Source: Dyadobacter psychrophilus (GTDB taxonomy: Bacteria; Bacteroidota; Bacteroidia; Cytophagales; Spirosomataceae). Taken from it: 64,000 bases of DNA. Within the stretch, counting starts at the first letter, position 1; each line of letters starts with the position of its first letter. Below, piece after piece: positions 1 through 8,929 of the stretch. The stretch spans positions 372,001 through 436,000 of the forward strand of contig NZ_FUZA01000003.1 of the NCBI RefSeq assembly GCF_900167945.1, in the 5' to 3' direction. The notes beneath the pieces were generated by a model. The model did no database searches and was not told where the DNA came from. It saw nothing but the letters and a program-made list of their open reading frames with translations. The translations under genes were made by a program, and so were the position numbers.

Positions 1-2
1 AA

Positions 3-89
3 TTGAACCAGGCGATGGACAAGATTGAATTCTTCCTCGAAAACCACCGGATCCTGTCAACCCGGACCGTGGAGGATGTAATCGCCTGA
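3..89 (+). CDS. C-terminal end of an unidentified protein (5' part outside window)
   Basis: An open frame enters from the left edge and ends with TGA at 87-89. It gives 28 residues, ending in TRTVEDVIA. The piece is charged and helical-looking, but too short to name a family. It is on the same strand as the transporter gene 49 bp downstream and could be co-transcribed with it. Only the C-terminus is visible, so no function is proposed. Confidence 0.5.
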   Translation: MNQAMDKIEFFLENHRILSTRTVEDVIA

Positions 90-138
90 GCGAGCAGACT
101 AAGTAACCGATCCCTATCAGCAGTTATAGTCAAAATAA

Positions 139-927
139 ATGACCATCGAAAATACTAGTGTCCAGGAAGCAAAGCGGCAACGTTTGTTCTTGCTGCTTTG
201 CGGGATATTTTTAACCAATGCATTGATCGCCGAGATCATTGGCGGTAAGATATTTTCGGTCGAAACATTGCTCGGGATTCCGCCAGCGCAACTGCTCATC
301 GGTGGTCAAAGGCTCGACTTCAATATGACAGCTGGTGTTATCAACTGGCCGATCGTTTTTGTTACTTCTGACATTATCAATGAATATTTCGGTAGAAAAG
401 GCGTGAAACGCATTTCCTTTCTGACCGCCTGCTTTATTGCCTACACTTTTATTACAATCCTGGTAGCCACTTTATTGCCGCCTGCCCAGTTTTGGCTGGA
501 CATTAACAACACCGACAAAGCCGGAAATGTGTTTAACATTAACGATGCATTTTCAAAGATCTTCAATCAGGGATTGGGCATTATGATCGGATCCATCGTG
601 GCGTTTTTATTGGGTCAGTTACTGGATGTGGCCGTATTTTCGTGGTTAAGGAGAAAAACAGGGAGCAAGTTTATCTGGCTTCGGGCAACAGGGTCGACGA
701 TGTTTTCTCAGCTGATCGACAGTTTTGTAGTAATCACCATTGCGTTTTACGTCTTCGGGAATTGGGACCTCAATCAGGTTTTCTCTGTTGGTACAATCAA
801 TTATTTATACAAAGGTCTCATCGCAATCCTGCTTACGCCCCTGCTCTACGTTGCGCATTATTTTATTGACAACTATCTGGGCAAGGATTACGCCGAAGAA
901 CTTTCCCACAAAGCCGCGCACGAGTAA
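139..927 (+). CDS. yhhQ: Queuosine precursor transporter, YhhQ/DUF165 (QPTR) family
   Basis: This is a 262-residue inner-membrane protein with about six hydrophobic segments. The family hallmark TSDIINEYFGRK is at residues 76-87; DUF165/YhhQ proteins carry an acidic D-x3-E-x-(F/Y)-G-(R/K) motif here. Family members import queuosine precursors (preQ0/preQ1) for tRNA wobble modification; the exact substrate is inferred. Length matches the family (about 220-260 aa). The ATG at 139 is the first good start and has no strong Shine-Dalgarno sequence. I looked upstream for a preQ1 riboswitch and saw none. It converges with the methyltransferase gene, with 27 bp between them. Confidence 0.85.
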   Translation: MTIENTSVQEAKRQRLFLLLCGIFLTNALIAEIIGGKIFSVETLLGIPPAQLLIGGQRLDFNMTAGVINWPIVFVTSDIINEYFGRKGVKRISFLTACFIAYTFITILVATLLPPAQFWLDINNTDKAGNVFNINDAFSKIFNQGLGIMIGSIVAFLLGQLLDVAVFSWLRRKTGSKFIWLRATGSTMFSQLIDSFVVITIAFYVFGNWDLNQVFSVGTINYLYKGLIAILLTPLLYVAHYFIDNYLGKDYAEELSHKAAHE

Positions 928-954
928 CCTGGCAGCTTTATAGTAGAAATTTAA

Positions 955-1707
955 TTAAAGCTGGCGCCTCAAATTATCCAGCATTACAGCCGTTGCGATG
1001 CCAACATTGAGCGATTCTGCCTCTCCTACCCTGGGAATTGTAATTTTATTTGTCACAAATTTTTCGACCGTACTGCCGATTCCATTCGACTCATTGCCCA
1101 TCACAATGTAGCCGCCAGACGGTGAAAACTTGAAGTCATAAAGTGATTCTCCGCCAAGAAAAGCACCGATAACAGGCTCACTTCCGGCATTTTCCGCCAG
1201 GTAGGACGTTAGTTCAGTGTAAAACAGGCTCACTCTGGTGAATGATCCTTTGCTGGCCGCGATCACCTTGGGATTGTAGAAATCCGTAGTATCATTGGAA
1301 CAAATGATTTTTTTGATACCATACCAATCCGCAATCCTGATAATGGATCCCAAATTTCCCGGATCGCGGACATCGTCCAGAACCAATGCATATTCTGATT
1401 TTTCAGGAGACAAAAAATCGTTTTGCTTCGTTTTAGCAACAGCCAGGCAAGAATCGTTCGTTTGAAAAGAACCTAAGCCTTCCAGTTCCTGCAACGTGAC
1501 CGTTTCTGCAATTGTGTTATGCCTGCTTAAAATACTTGCGTATTTTTGTTCAAATTCCTGTGTTGTTAACACGAATTCAATGTTAAAATCGGAATCGAGC
1601 AATTCCAGCACACTCTTGGCACCTTCCACAATAAATGATTGATGAAGTTGCCTGTACTTCTTGATTTTAAGCGAGTTAATATACTTTATACGATTTTTTG
1701 ACAGCAT
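955..1707 (-). CDS. TrmH/SpoU-family RNA 2'-O-ribose methyltransferase
   Basis: This 250-residue cytoplasmic enzyme should transfer a methyl group from S-adenosylmethionine to a ribose 2'-OH of rRNA or tRNA. The three SpoU motifs that form the trefoil knot are clear: motif 1 DDVRDPGNLGSIIR (N118, R124), motif 2 IVMGNESNGIGS (201-212) and motif 3 IPRVGEAESLNVGIA (about 224-238). Residues 1-95 form the usual N-terminal substrate-binding domain of the RlmB/TsnR-like subgroup. The RNA target cannot be told from sequence. Its start codon lies inside the first codons of the divergent tamL gene (10 bp overlap), a pairing I recall as common in Bacteroidota. Confidence 0.88.
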   Translation of the reverse strand: MLSKNRIKYINSLKIKKYRQLHQSFIVEGAKSVLELLDSDFNIEFVLTTQEFEQKYASILSRHNTIAETVTLQELEGLGSFQTNDSCLAVAKTKQNDFLSPEKSEYALVLDDVRDPGNLGSIIRIADWYGIKKIICSNDTTDFYNPKVIAASKGSFTRVSLFYTELTSYLAENAGSEPVIGAFLGGESLYDFKFSPSGGYIVMGNESNGIGSTVEKFVTNKITIPRVGEAESLNVGIATAVMLDNLRRQL

Positions 1708-4178
1708 TGAATATTAATTCTAAGATTACATATAGCTGGTATTTTTTCCTGATTTTAGTGGGATTGTCGTCTTGCGCACGAAAGCCCGCCTCCCAGGCCA
1801 AGAGCTATTATCTTGGCAATTCTTCTATAAAAGGCAACCAGATCATCAATGACTCCGAGCTGGAAGCATTGATTCCCCAAAAACCCAACAGGCGCCTTCT
1901 GGGCTTACCTTTTTTTCCGTATGTTGGCCTTTACCGCTTCGGCGAACTGTTTTATAACCGCGAAGAGAAACAGCGGAAAGTAATTGAAATCACACAAAAA
2001 TATCAAAATGAATCCCGCTTAAACGAAAATTCTCCACGGAAGCTGGAAAAAATTCAGCGGCGCTATGCGAAAAAACTTGAAAAAGCGCAGACGAGAGTGG
2101 ATGAGGGAAATTTCTGGATGCGGGTCCTGGGCGAAGCGCCGGTGTATTTTGTGGCCGCCGAAGTTGCCCTGAATGCGGAAAAAATGCAGAAATATCTTTA
2201 CAACAATGGTTTTTTTGAAGCTGCGGTAAGCTATAAACCCGACACGATATTTAACAGGATCCGGGTTAATTATTTTGTGGCCGAAAAACGTCCGACCATG
2301 ATCCGCGACATTGAATATCAGGTGCGGAACAATATGGCCGACAGCATTATCAATTCAAATAATAAGAATCCGGCGCTGCAAACCAAAAAGCGATACGATG
2401 GAGATTCGTTTGAGGAAGAGCGGATCAGGATCGAAACATTGCTTCGAAACCAGGGTTATCTGGGCTTTTCACGACAGAATATTTCCTACCTGATCAATGA
2501 CACTATCACCAACGCATCCACGGATAGTTTTTTTAAGTCGGTTGATGTCAAAGTTCGGGTGGATATGCCCGGAGCGATCAAAAATGGCGAGCGTTATAAG
2601 ATCAATTCCGTTCATTTTGAAGTGTTACCGCCATCGGGATCGACGGCGGATTCGCTCTATGCGAGAAAAGACACGGTCAATTTTCGTGGCATACGTTACA
2701 CCTTTTCTGATAAAAGATTCGCCACCAGGATTCTGGATAGTAAAATTCAGGTGCGGCCGGGCGCGATTTATAGTCAGCAAAAAGAGCGCGATACCCAGCA
2801 GCAACTTTCCCTTACCGACCAGTTTAGGTTTGTAAACTACACTTACACACTTGACTCGTCTGGTCACGGGATCAACAGCTATTTCAAAGTGATCCCTTTG
2901 GAAAAATATCAGATTTCGACTGATGTTGGTCTCAATGTGATCCAGCTTCAAGGCGCGCCCGGGCCTTTTGCAAACCTGTCTTATAAGATCAGGAATGTCT
3001 TCAACGGCCTTGAAAACTTTGAAGCGAACCTGCGCGGTGGTATCGAACTCGTGCCTGGCTTTTTGGGTAACAGCTCCATTTACCGCAGTGAGGAAATCGG
3101 GCTAAACACTTCCCTGACCTTCCCAAGGTTACTTACGCCGGCGAATATGCTCCAAAAGCAAACTGCCAGCTTTAACCCGAGAACGCAGGTTGGATTGGGT
3201 TATAACTACGTAAACAGGCCCGAATATACCCGTACAAACGTGAAGGTTGCAATGACTTATTCCTGGCAGCCCACGAATAAGACATTGTTCAACTTATCGC
3301 TCGTTGACCTCAACATTCTCAACACGCAAAATATCCGCTCCGACTTCCAGGATTTGCTGGATACGCTTCGTTTTCAAGGAAATAATCTCTATAACAGCTT
3401 CCAGAGATCATTTGTATCAGACATCAATTTTAATTTTACTTATAACACAAATTCGCTGATTGGCCCGCAGAAGAATGCGCATTACTTCCGGGTTGCTTTG
3501 GAATCGGGCGGAACGTCGTTGAACATCCTTCCTAAGCAGGAAAACCTGATCAAGAATGTGTTTGGAGATGGTTTGCAGTTTTATAAATATGTGCGTTGGA
3601 ATGCAGATTATCGGCGTTACTGGCCAGCAGGAAGGCGTTCGGCATTTGTTGCGAGGATTAATACAGGTGCAGTTTACAGTTATGGGGACAGCAAAGTGCC
3701 TCCCTACGAAAAGTATTTTTTTGCGGGTGGATCAAATAGTCTGAGGGCCTGGCTGCCACGCCGCCTTGGCCCCGGATCGTCACCTCCCAGACTGACATCC
3801 AATAACTTATCCATTGAATCTCCGGGAGAGTTTCTTTTGGAAGGAAATCTGGAATGGAGAGGTTTTCTGGCTAAATTTTTCGGTGATATCAACTACGCTT
3901 TGTTCATAGACGCCGGAAATGTCTGGAACCTCGGGAGTAATGCGACCGAACTGCAAAAGTTTGAGGCAAATAAATTTTTGAGAGAAATCGCTATCGGAAC
4001 AGGTTTTGGTATCCGGTATGATCTTTCGTTTTTCATTCTGCGTTTTGATTTCGGGATTAAAGTCTATGACCCTGCCTTGCAGCGATTTGTACTGGATGAA
4101 CTTGAATTTAACAAGCTTTTCAAGAGGACTCAATCCAATTTCCTGAATGTCAATCTCGGCGTCGGCTATCCATTTTAA
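1698..4178 (+). CDS. tamL: Omp85-family outer membrane lipoprotein TamL (TamA/BamA-like)
   Basis: This 826-residue protein has a lipoprotein signal with lipobox LVGLSSC around residue 26, then POTRA-like repeats (about 160-420) and a C-terminal Omp85 beta-barrel ending in a phenylalanine (VGYPF). The motif FFAGGSNSLRAW (about 675) matches the conserved Omp85 L6 loop (V/I)RG-like region, with LRAW replacing canonical RGW. In Bacteroidota the lipidated TamA variant TamL is proposed to work with TamB in outer-membrane biogenesis; tamB is not in this window. No ATG precedes the signal peptide. The start is TTG at 1698, or possibly TTG at 1707, and both lie within or next to the start of the divergent methyltransferase gene. 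A coupled divergent promoter must therefore lie inside coding sequence. Confidence 0.85.
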   Translation: MTALNINSKITYSWYFFLILVGLSSCARKPASQAKSYYLGNSSIKGNQIINDSELEALIPQKPNRRLLGLPFFPYVGLYRFGELFYNREEKQRKVIEITQKYQNESRLNENSPRKLEKIQRRYAKKLEKAQTRVDEGNFWMRVLGEAPVYFVAAEVALNAEKMQKYLYNNGFFEAAVSYKPDTIFNRIRVNYFVAEKRPTMIRDIEYQVRNNMADSIINSNNKNPALQTKKRYDGDSFEEERIRIETLLRNQGYLGFSRQNISYLINDTITNASTDSFFKSVDVKVRVDMPGAIKNGERYKINSVHFEVLPPSGSTADSLYARKDTVNFRGIRYTFSDKRFATRILDSKIQVRPGAIYSQQKERDTQQQLSLTDQFRFVNYTYTLDSSGHGINSYFKVIPLEKYQISTDVGLNVIQLQGAPGPFANLSYKIRNVFNGLENFEANLRGGIELVPGFLGNSSIYRSEEIGLNTSLTFPRLLTPANMLQKQTASFNPRTQVGLGYNYVNRPEYTRTNVKVAMTYSWQPTNKTLFNLSLVDLNILNTQNIRSDFQDLLDTLRFQGNNLYNSFQRSFVSDINFNFTYNTNSLIGPQKNAHYFRVALESGGTSLNILPKQENLIKNVFGDGLQFYKYVRWNADYRRYWPAGRRSAFVARINTGAVYSYGDSKVPPYEKYFFAGGSNSLRAWLPRRLGPGSSPPRLTSNNLSIESPGEFLLEGNLEWRGFLAKFFGDINYALFIDAGNVWNLGSNATELQKFEANKFLREIAIGTGFGIRYDLSFFILRFDFGIKVYDPALQRFVLDELEFNKLFKRTQSNFLNVNLGVGYPF

Positions 4179-4202
4179 CCTTTTTTAAGTCAGCTCACAG
4201 TA

Positions 4203-4215
4203 TGACAGTTTGTCA
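4203..4215. promoter_or_regulatory. Perfect TGACA-N3-TGTCA palindrome upstream of miaB operon
   Basis: The sequence TGACAGTTTGTCA is a perfect 5-bp inverted repeat with a 3-bp spacer. It lies 25 bp after tamL and 101 bp before the miaB start, and overlaps a candidate -33 TTTG element. It could be an operator or activator site for the miaB / sigma-54 activator / lptE operon. A second, looser symmetric element (CAGTT-TT-AACTG, 4214-4225) abuts it. The role is inference only. Confidence 0.35.
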
Positions 4216-4242
4216 GTTTTAACTGAAATCTTTCTATATTTG
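4209..4242 (+). promoter_or_regulatory. Candidate Bacteroidota housekeeping promoter for miaB
   Basis: TATATTTG at 4235-4242 fits the Bacteroidota -7 consensus TAnnTTTG. TTTG at 4209-4212 can serve as the -33 element, with a 22-bp spacer slightly longer than usual. The predicted transcript starts near 4250 and has a leader of about 70 nt. Confidence 0.4.
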
Positions 4243-4251
4243 TGTTCTTGA

Positions 4252-4285
4252 AACCTGAATTAAGGAGGCTTTGTGCCCTCAGGTT
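4252..4285 (+). other. Possible leader hairpin before miaB
   Basis: AACCTGA (4252-4258) and TCAGGTT (4279-4285) form a 7-bp perfect stem around a 20-nt loop containing AAGGAGG (4262-4268). No T-run follows, so it is not a terminator. It could be a leader structure or chance. Confidence 0.25.
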
Positions 4286-4316
4286 ATTTGAATAAATAGG
4301 TGTTAAGATCCCTTCC

Positions 4317-5801
4317 ATGGAACATAGAATTGCAGAGACTTTGAAAATATTGACTGAGGAGGACAAAGTTGCCTGCGAGACAGTCCGTATTTCTGAGAAT
4401 GAACCGGCTTTAAACAAAAAACGGCTCTTTATAGAAAGTTACGGTTGCCAGATGAATTTTGCAGACAGCGAAATTGTGGCTTCCGTGATGCGTGAGGCAG
4501 GTTTTGCCACCACTTCCGACGTTGAAAATGCTGATCTTATATTTTTGAACACCTGTGCCATCCGAGACAATGCGGAGCAGCGCGTCAGGACGAGATTAAG
4601 ACAGCTTAATGTTATAAAAAAGAAAAAACCAGGCACATTAATCGGTGTTTTGGGCTGCATGGCAGAACGCTTGAAGGCCAAGTTGCTCGACGAGGAGAAA
4701 ATGGTCGACATTGTGACTGGTCCGGATGCTTACCGTGACTTGCCGCGACTGGTGGAAGAAGCCGAAACAGGTCAGAAGGGTGTCAATGTATTTTTATCAA
4801 GAGAAGAAACTTACGCAGACATTTCCCCTATCCGACTGAATTCCAATGGTGTTACCGCATTGGTCTCCATTATGCGTGGCTGCGATAATATGTGCAGCTT
4901 TTGCGTGGTGCCGATGACCCGTGGCCGTGAACGCAGCCGTGATCCTTTTTCGATTGTAAAAGAGGCGCAAGACCTTTTTAATGATGGTTATAAAGAAGTG
5001 ACATTGCTTGGGCAGAATGTGGACAGCTATAAATGGCAAGGACCTAATAGTGTTACAGCAATTTCTACGAATGTTGAAACCGCCTCGTCGCAAACGCAGG
5101 TGAACTTTGCAAAACTGCTTGAAATGGTGGCGCAGATCAGCCCGGAATTGCGCGTGAGGTTTAGCACATCACATCCGAAAGACATTACGGACGAAGTGCT
5201 TTATACAATTAAAAAGTACGATAACATTTGCAAATACATTCACTTACCAGCGCAACATGGCAATAGCCGCGTGCTGGAAATGATGAACCGGACCTATAAC
5301 CGGGAGTGGTATCTCGAACGAATTGACAGCATTCGCAGGATTCTGGGAGATGAATGTGCTATTTCACATGACATGATCGCAGGATTTTGCAGCGAGACCG
5401 AAGAAGAACATTTGGATTCGCTGTCATTGCTTGAATACGTCCGTTTTGACTTTGGCTATATGTTCGCCTATTCAGAACGTCCGGGGACGCTGGCAGCAAA
5501 AAAATACCCGGATGACATTCCAGCCGACATTAAACAGCGTCGTCTTGCGGAAATCATTGATATACAACAAAGAATTTCCCTCGAACGCAACCAAAAACTA
5601 ATTGGCACGGTACAAAAAGTGCTAATTGAAAATACGTCCAAACGGTCTGTGAATGATTTTACAGGACGCAGTGACCAGAACAAAAGAGTCATATTCCCCC
5701 GCGAAAACTTCAAAGTAGGCGATTATGTCGACGTTTTAATTACAGACACGACCGCTGCGACACTTCGCGGTTATGCGGTCGAAAAAGTACCAGTTTCATG
5801 A
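4317..5801 (+). CDS. miaB: tRNA-2-methylthio-N6-dimethylallyladenosine synthase MiaB
   Basis: This 494-residue radical-SAM methylthiotransferase converts i6A37 to ms2i6A37 in tRNAs reading U-starting codons. The N-terminal UPF0004 domain carries the auxiliary-cluster cysteines C44 (SYGCQMN), C80 and C114. The radical-SAM CX3CX2C motif is C189/C193/C196 ([10 protein letters not shown]). A TRAM domain occupies about the last 65 residues. Residues 1-34 are an extra N-terminal extension before the usual start of the fold, so translation might start later, but no better ATG is evident. Its stop overlaps the start of the next gene (ATGA), so the two are translationally coupled. Confidence 0.95.
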   Translation: MEHRIAETLKILTEEDKVACETVRISENEPALNKKRLFIESYGCQMNFADSEIVASVMREAGFATTSDVENADLIFLNTCAIRDNAEQRVRTRLRQLNVIKKKKPGTLIGVLGCMAERLKAKLLDEEKMVDIVTGPDAYRDLPRLVEEAETGQKGVNVFLSREETYADISPIRLNSNGVTALVSIMRGCDNMCSFCVVPMTRGRERSRDPFSIVKEAQDLFNDGYKEVTLLGQNVDSYKWQGPNSVTAISTNVETASSQTQVNFAKLLEMVAQISPELRVRFSTSHPKDITDEVLYTIKKYDNICKYIHLPAQHGNSRVLEMMNRTYNREWYLERIDSIRRILGDECAISHDMIAGFCSETEEEHLDSLSLLEYVRFDFGYMFAYSERPGTLAAKKYPDDIPADIKQRRLAEIIDIQQRISLERNQKLIGTVQKVLIENTSKRSVNDFTGRSDQNKRVIFPRENFKVGDYVDVLITDTTAATLRGYAVEKVPVS

Positions 5802-7108
5802 ATCCAGCTGAAATACAAGCAATAAAGAACCGTTTCGGAATAATTGGTACGTCACCCGGGCTTAATCATGCGATTAATGTTGCTGTGCAGGTTGCTGCCA
5901 CGGACCTTACTGTGCTGATCACCGGCGAAAGCGGAAGCGGAAAGGAATCTTTTTCCAAAATCATACACAGCCTCAGTTCCCGCAAGCACGGACCTTTCAT
6001 CGCCATCAACTGCGGTGCCATTCCCGAAGGAACCATTGATTCAGAACTTTTCGGTCATGAAAAAGGCGCATTTACCGGCGCATTGGATTCCAGAAAAGGT
6101 TATTTTGAGACAACAAATAGCGGAACGATTTTCCTCGATGAAGTGGGTGAAATGCCGCTGGGCACCCAGGCGCGGCTTTTACGTGTGCTGGAAAACGGAG
6201 AATACATTCGCGTAGGATCCTCCAAAGTCCTGAAAACCAATGTGCGCGTAGTTGCGGCAACCAATGTGAATTTATTGGACGCTGTGAATAATGGAAAATT
6301 CCGGGAGGACCTTTATTACCGGTTAAATACAGTTCCCATTTACGTTCCGCCGCTGCGTGATCGTGGTGAGGATATTTTGTTGTTGTTCAGGAAGTTTACC
6401 AATGACTTTTCCGAAAGATACAGGACAAAACCCGTTAGACTGGACTCGGAAGCACGCGATTTGCTGATGCAATACGCATTTCCGGGAAACATTCGTCAGC
6501 TTAAAAACATTGCCGAGCAAATCACCATTCTGGAAACCGATAAAGATCTGCCCATATCGCGGGAAACTTTAAACAATTACCTGAACCCTGTCCAGCCAGC
6601 AGGCAGGAAGGCTCTTATCACTTTGCGTTCGGGCGAAGATGCTGCTGGCGGTTCGTTTTCCGAAAGAGAATTGCTTTACAAAGTGCTGTTCGATATGCGC
6701 AGGGATATGACGGAACTTAAAAAGCTGGTCCGTAATGTCCTTGAAAATGAAAAATACGGCGGTGAGATCCTTAAAGATCATCAGGAACTGTTCAGTTCAC
6801 TGAATAATACGGAGCCCGCGAGCCATTCTCATTCACATACGCCTACTCTTGAGCCTGCGCGCTTTCTCCCGCCTGTTCCGCCAAGAACCGTGGATCTGGA
6901 CCGATATTCGGATGAAAGAAGCGAAATTGAGGATGTTATGCACGTGACTGCAGAAGAAGAATCATTATCGCTTGAAGACAAAGAGAAGGAAATGATCATC
7001 AAGGCTTTACGGAAAAATAACAATAAACGAAAATATGCAGCCAGTGCGTTGGGTATATCGGAACGCACGTTATACAGGAAAATTAAGCAGTATGACATTG
7101 AAGAATAG
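5798..7108 (+). CDS. Orphan sigma-54-dependent transcriptional activator without receiver domain
   Basis: This 436-residue bacterial enhancer-binding protein starts directly with the AAA+ domain. Walker A GESGSGKE is at 43-50, the sigma-54-contact loop GAFTGA at 90-95 and Walker B IFLDE at 111-115. The arginine-finger region follows, in [17 protein letters not shown]. After a long linker (about 270-385) comes a Fis-type helix-turn-helix at about 400-433 ([18 protein letters not shown]). There is no N-terminal REC, GAF or PAS domain. Activity is therefore either constitutive, controlled by expression level, or sensed through the linker. The gene overlaps miaB by 4 bp and precedes lptE, an order I recognise from many Bacteroidota. 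Its targets are unknown. Confidence 0.93.
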   Translation: MNPAEIQAIKNRFGIIGTSPGLNHAINVAVQVAATDLTVLITGESGSGKESFSKIIHSLSSRKHGPFIAINCGAIPEGTIDSELFGHEKGAFTGALDSRKGYFETTNSGTIFLDEVGEMPLGTQARLLRVLENGEYIRVGSSKVLKTNVRVVAATNVNLLDAVNNGKFREDLYYRLNTVPIYVPPLRDRGEDILLLFRKFTNDFSERYRTKPVRLDSEARDLLMQYAFPGNIRQLKNIAEQITILETDKDLPISRETLNNYLNPVQPAGRKALITLRSGEDAAGGSFSERELLYKVLFDMRRDMTELKKLVRNVLENEKYGGEILKDHQELFSSLNNTEPASHSHSHTPTLEPARFLPPVPPRTVDLDRYSDERSEIEDVMHVTAEEESLSLEDKEKEMIIKALRKNNNKRKYAASALGISERTLYRKIKQYDIEE

Positions 7109-7127
7109 AATAGATAGTGTTTTCACA

Positions 7128-7652
7128 ATGCGCGTTTCAATGATTGCCAAACGGTTATTAACCCTCTTTCTTGTCCTGCATTGTTCGATTTTCATGTCTG
7201 GCTGTGGGGTTTATTCCTTTACCGGAACCAATTTATCACCTGATATCAAGACATTCAGCGTGCTCAATTTCACGATGGGAACGGCCGGTGGCCCTTCGGA
7301 TCTGCCGCAAAGACTCACCGAAGAATTGAAGGAATATTTTCAACGGAATACAAGCTTAATCAGCCAGCCGGGAGGCGGAGACCTGGTTTTGGAAGGTTCT
7401 ATTACGGGTTACGATGTGCTCGCGGCTGCGCCAACCGCCAATGATCAGGCCGGCCTTAACCGATTGAATGTCACAGTCCAGGTTCGGTATACCAATGCAA
7501 AGGACGAAACGAAGAATTTTGACCAGTCCTTCACTTACTACGCCGATTTTCCTCAGGATCAAACGCTTAACCAAAACGAGGCGCGGCTTTTGCCCACGAT
7601 CCGGGAAAATTTAGTGCAACAGATCTTCAATAAATCTGCTGCGGACTGGTAG
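7128..7652 (+). CDS. lptE: LptE-like LPS assembly outer membrane lipoprotein
   Basis: From ATG 7128 the protein has 174 residues, a signal peptide and a lipobox ending IFMSGC (Cys about residue 23). The following GVYSFTG start and the pattern of short alternating strands fit the LptE/RlpB family, which plugs LptD and delivers LPS to the outer surface. Upstream in-frame starts at 7035 and 7092 would overlap the activator gene and spoil the signal peptide. ATG 7140 is an equally plausible start. It lies 19 bp after the activator gene, in the same operon. Family assignment rests on size, lipobox, domain pattern and conserved context; lptD is not in the window. Confidence 0.8.
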   Translation: MRVSMIAKRLLTLFLVLHCSIFMSGCGVYSFTGTNLSPDIKTFSVLNFTMGTAGGPSDLPQRLTEELKEYFQRNTSLISQPGGGDLVLEGSITGYDVLAAAPTANDQAGLNRLNVTVQVRYTNAKDETKNFDQSFTYYADFPQDQTLNQNEARLLPTIRENLVQQIFNKSAADW

Positions 7653-7706
7653 TAGATTATCCTTTTGCCTAACTTCATTTTTTATTTCCCAAATTTTAAG
7701 GTCAAT

Positions 7707-8363
7707 ATGTCCCTCATTGAAAAGGAAGCATTTAGCAATCTGGTAAAACATCCGAATGCTGCTGGCGCGGAAGTGATCACGGCGCTTGAAGCGACTATTA
7801 AGGCGTTTCCGTATTGCCAGATTTCCTATTCTTTATTGGCGAAAGCATCCAGCGTGGCCGGAACTGAAAAACTCGAAGAAGCGAGACCACGCGCCGCAGC
7901 CTACGCATTAAGCCGCATAGCTTTACAGCAACTTGTTGAAAGTGACACCGAGCGTTACGACGCGACGGTCAACATTGAGGAAGTGATCGAGGCGCAGGAA
8001 AAATCTGTTCCGCAAAATGGTGAGGATATCCTGATCAGCATTGTGGAGCAGGAAACGGTTGTTACACCGAATCAGAGATCCGACGAGCAGAAAAGACAGC
8101 AGCAGATCATTGAGGGTTTCATGAAAAAGAACCCGCGGATCATTCGCCAGGAGAACAATCTGGAGCCCGTTGCCATTGATGTCAGCGGCAGAGTTGCCGA
8201 GTCCGGAGCCGGAAGCATTGAAACCGAAGCTTTTGCAAAAATTTTAGTGCGCCAAGGTAAAATTGAGAAGGCAATTGACCTCTATCAAAAATTGATCTTG
8301 AAAAAACCAGAAAAAAGGAATTACTTTGCGAAAAAATTAAGCGAATTATATCGTATGAACTGA
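7707..8363 (+). CDS. Conserved hypothetical with C-terminal TPR-like repeat
   Basis: From ATG 7707 the product is 218 residues, mostly helical, with no signal peptide or membrane segment. The last 45 residues resemble one TPR unit (FAKILVRQGKIEKAIDLYQK then a LKKP turn). The N-terminal part (FSNLVKHPNAAG, then IKAFPYCQISYSLLAKA) also looks like helical repeat sequence. A TTG-initiated extension from 7665 is possible but unneeded. It sits between lptE and secG, a position where Bacteroidota commonly carry such a gene. A scaffold role in envelope biogenesis is a guess from context. Confidence 0.7.
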   Translation: MSLIEKEAFSNLVKHPNAAGAEVITALEATIKAFPYCQISYSLLAKASSVAGTEKLEEARPRAAAYALSRIALQQLVESDTERYDATVNIEEVIEAQEKSVPQNGEDILISIVEQETVVTPNQRSDEQKRQQQIIEGFMKKNPRIIRQENNLEPVAIDVSGRVAESGAGSIETEAFAKILVRQGKIEKAIDLYQKLILKKPEKRNYFAKKLSELYRMN

Positions 8364-8375
8364 AAAGTTTAAAAC

Positions 8376-8415
8376 ATATTCAGTCATTCGCTCATTCAGT
8401 CATTCAATCATTAAT
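8376..8415 (+). repeat. Five imperfect 8-bp tandem units before secG
   Basis: Units in order are ATATTCAG, TCATTCGC, TCATTCAG, TCATTCAA and TCATTAAT, ending 15 bp before the secG ATG. This is a short octamer microsatellite in the gap between the TPR-like gene and secG. No function is known; slippage there would change the leader length. Confidence 0.6.
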
Positions 8416-8430
8416 AAATAGTCATAAAGC

Positions 8431-8838
8431 ATGTATTTGGGTTTAATTATCTTGGTTGCGATCATCGCTGTTTTGTTGATCCTAGTTGTGTTGGTACAAA
8501 ATTCAAAAGGAGGAGGACTTTCCAGCGAGTTTAGCGGAGCAGGAACTACCCAAATGTTTGGTGTTAAAAAGACAACCGATTTACTGGAACAAATCACCTG
8601 GGGACTTGCAGGAGGTGTTATTTTAATCTCCCTGGCATCCTACATTATCGTTGGCGGAAGCGCACAAACTGGCGGTATTAACAGTGTCAATGTGGACAAA
8701 GCACAAAATACAGTAATTCCAGGCGGTAACATCGCTCCTGCACCGGGAGCAGCTGCTCCTGGCGCAACGGCTCCGGCGGCAGGCGAGGCAACTACTCCTT
8801 CTGCTACACCAGCTGCACCTGCGGACAGCTCGAAATAA
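8431..8838 (+). CDS. secG: Preprotein translocase subunit SecG
   Basis: This 135-residue protein is the SecYEG accessory subunit. The first transmembrane segment is at about 2-22. The conserved cytoplasmic loop QNSKGGGLSSEFSG follows, then MFGVKKTTDLLEQITW and a second transmembrane segment at about 55-75. The tail (about 95-135) is rich in Ala, Pro and Thr, an extension common in Bacteroidota SecG. Typical SecG is 75-120 aa. It is the last gene of the miaB-lptE run and is followed by a strong terminator. Confidence 0.93.
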   Translation: MYLGLIILVAIIAVLLILVVLVQNSKGGGLSSEFSGAGTTQMFGVKKTTDLLEQITWGLAGGVILISLASYIIVGGSAQTGGINSVNVDKAQNTVIPGGNIAPAPGAAAPGATAPAAGEATTPSATPAAPADSSK

Positions 8839-8855
8839 AATAATTAAGGCATTCA

Positions 8856-8889
8856 AAAAGGCTCATGATTTACATCGTGAGCCTTTTTT
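8856..8889. terminator. Rho-independent terminator after secG
   Basis: AAGGCTCA (8858-8865) pairs with TGAGCCTT (8878-8885) and is followed by TTTTTT on the plus strand. The run of A before the stem gives a T-tract on the minus strand too, so it can serve both secG and the convergent gene at 8930. Confidence 0.85.
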
Positions 8890-8929
8890 GCGTTTGAGTG
8901 CGAGCATTGTCAAATAATATTACGCTTCG

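Noticed and set aside
90..138. Possible preQ1 riboswitch before the queuosine precursor transporter
   Set aside because: The gap is only 49 bp and lacks a preQ1-I type hairpin with an A-rich tail.
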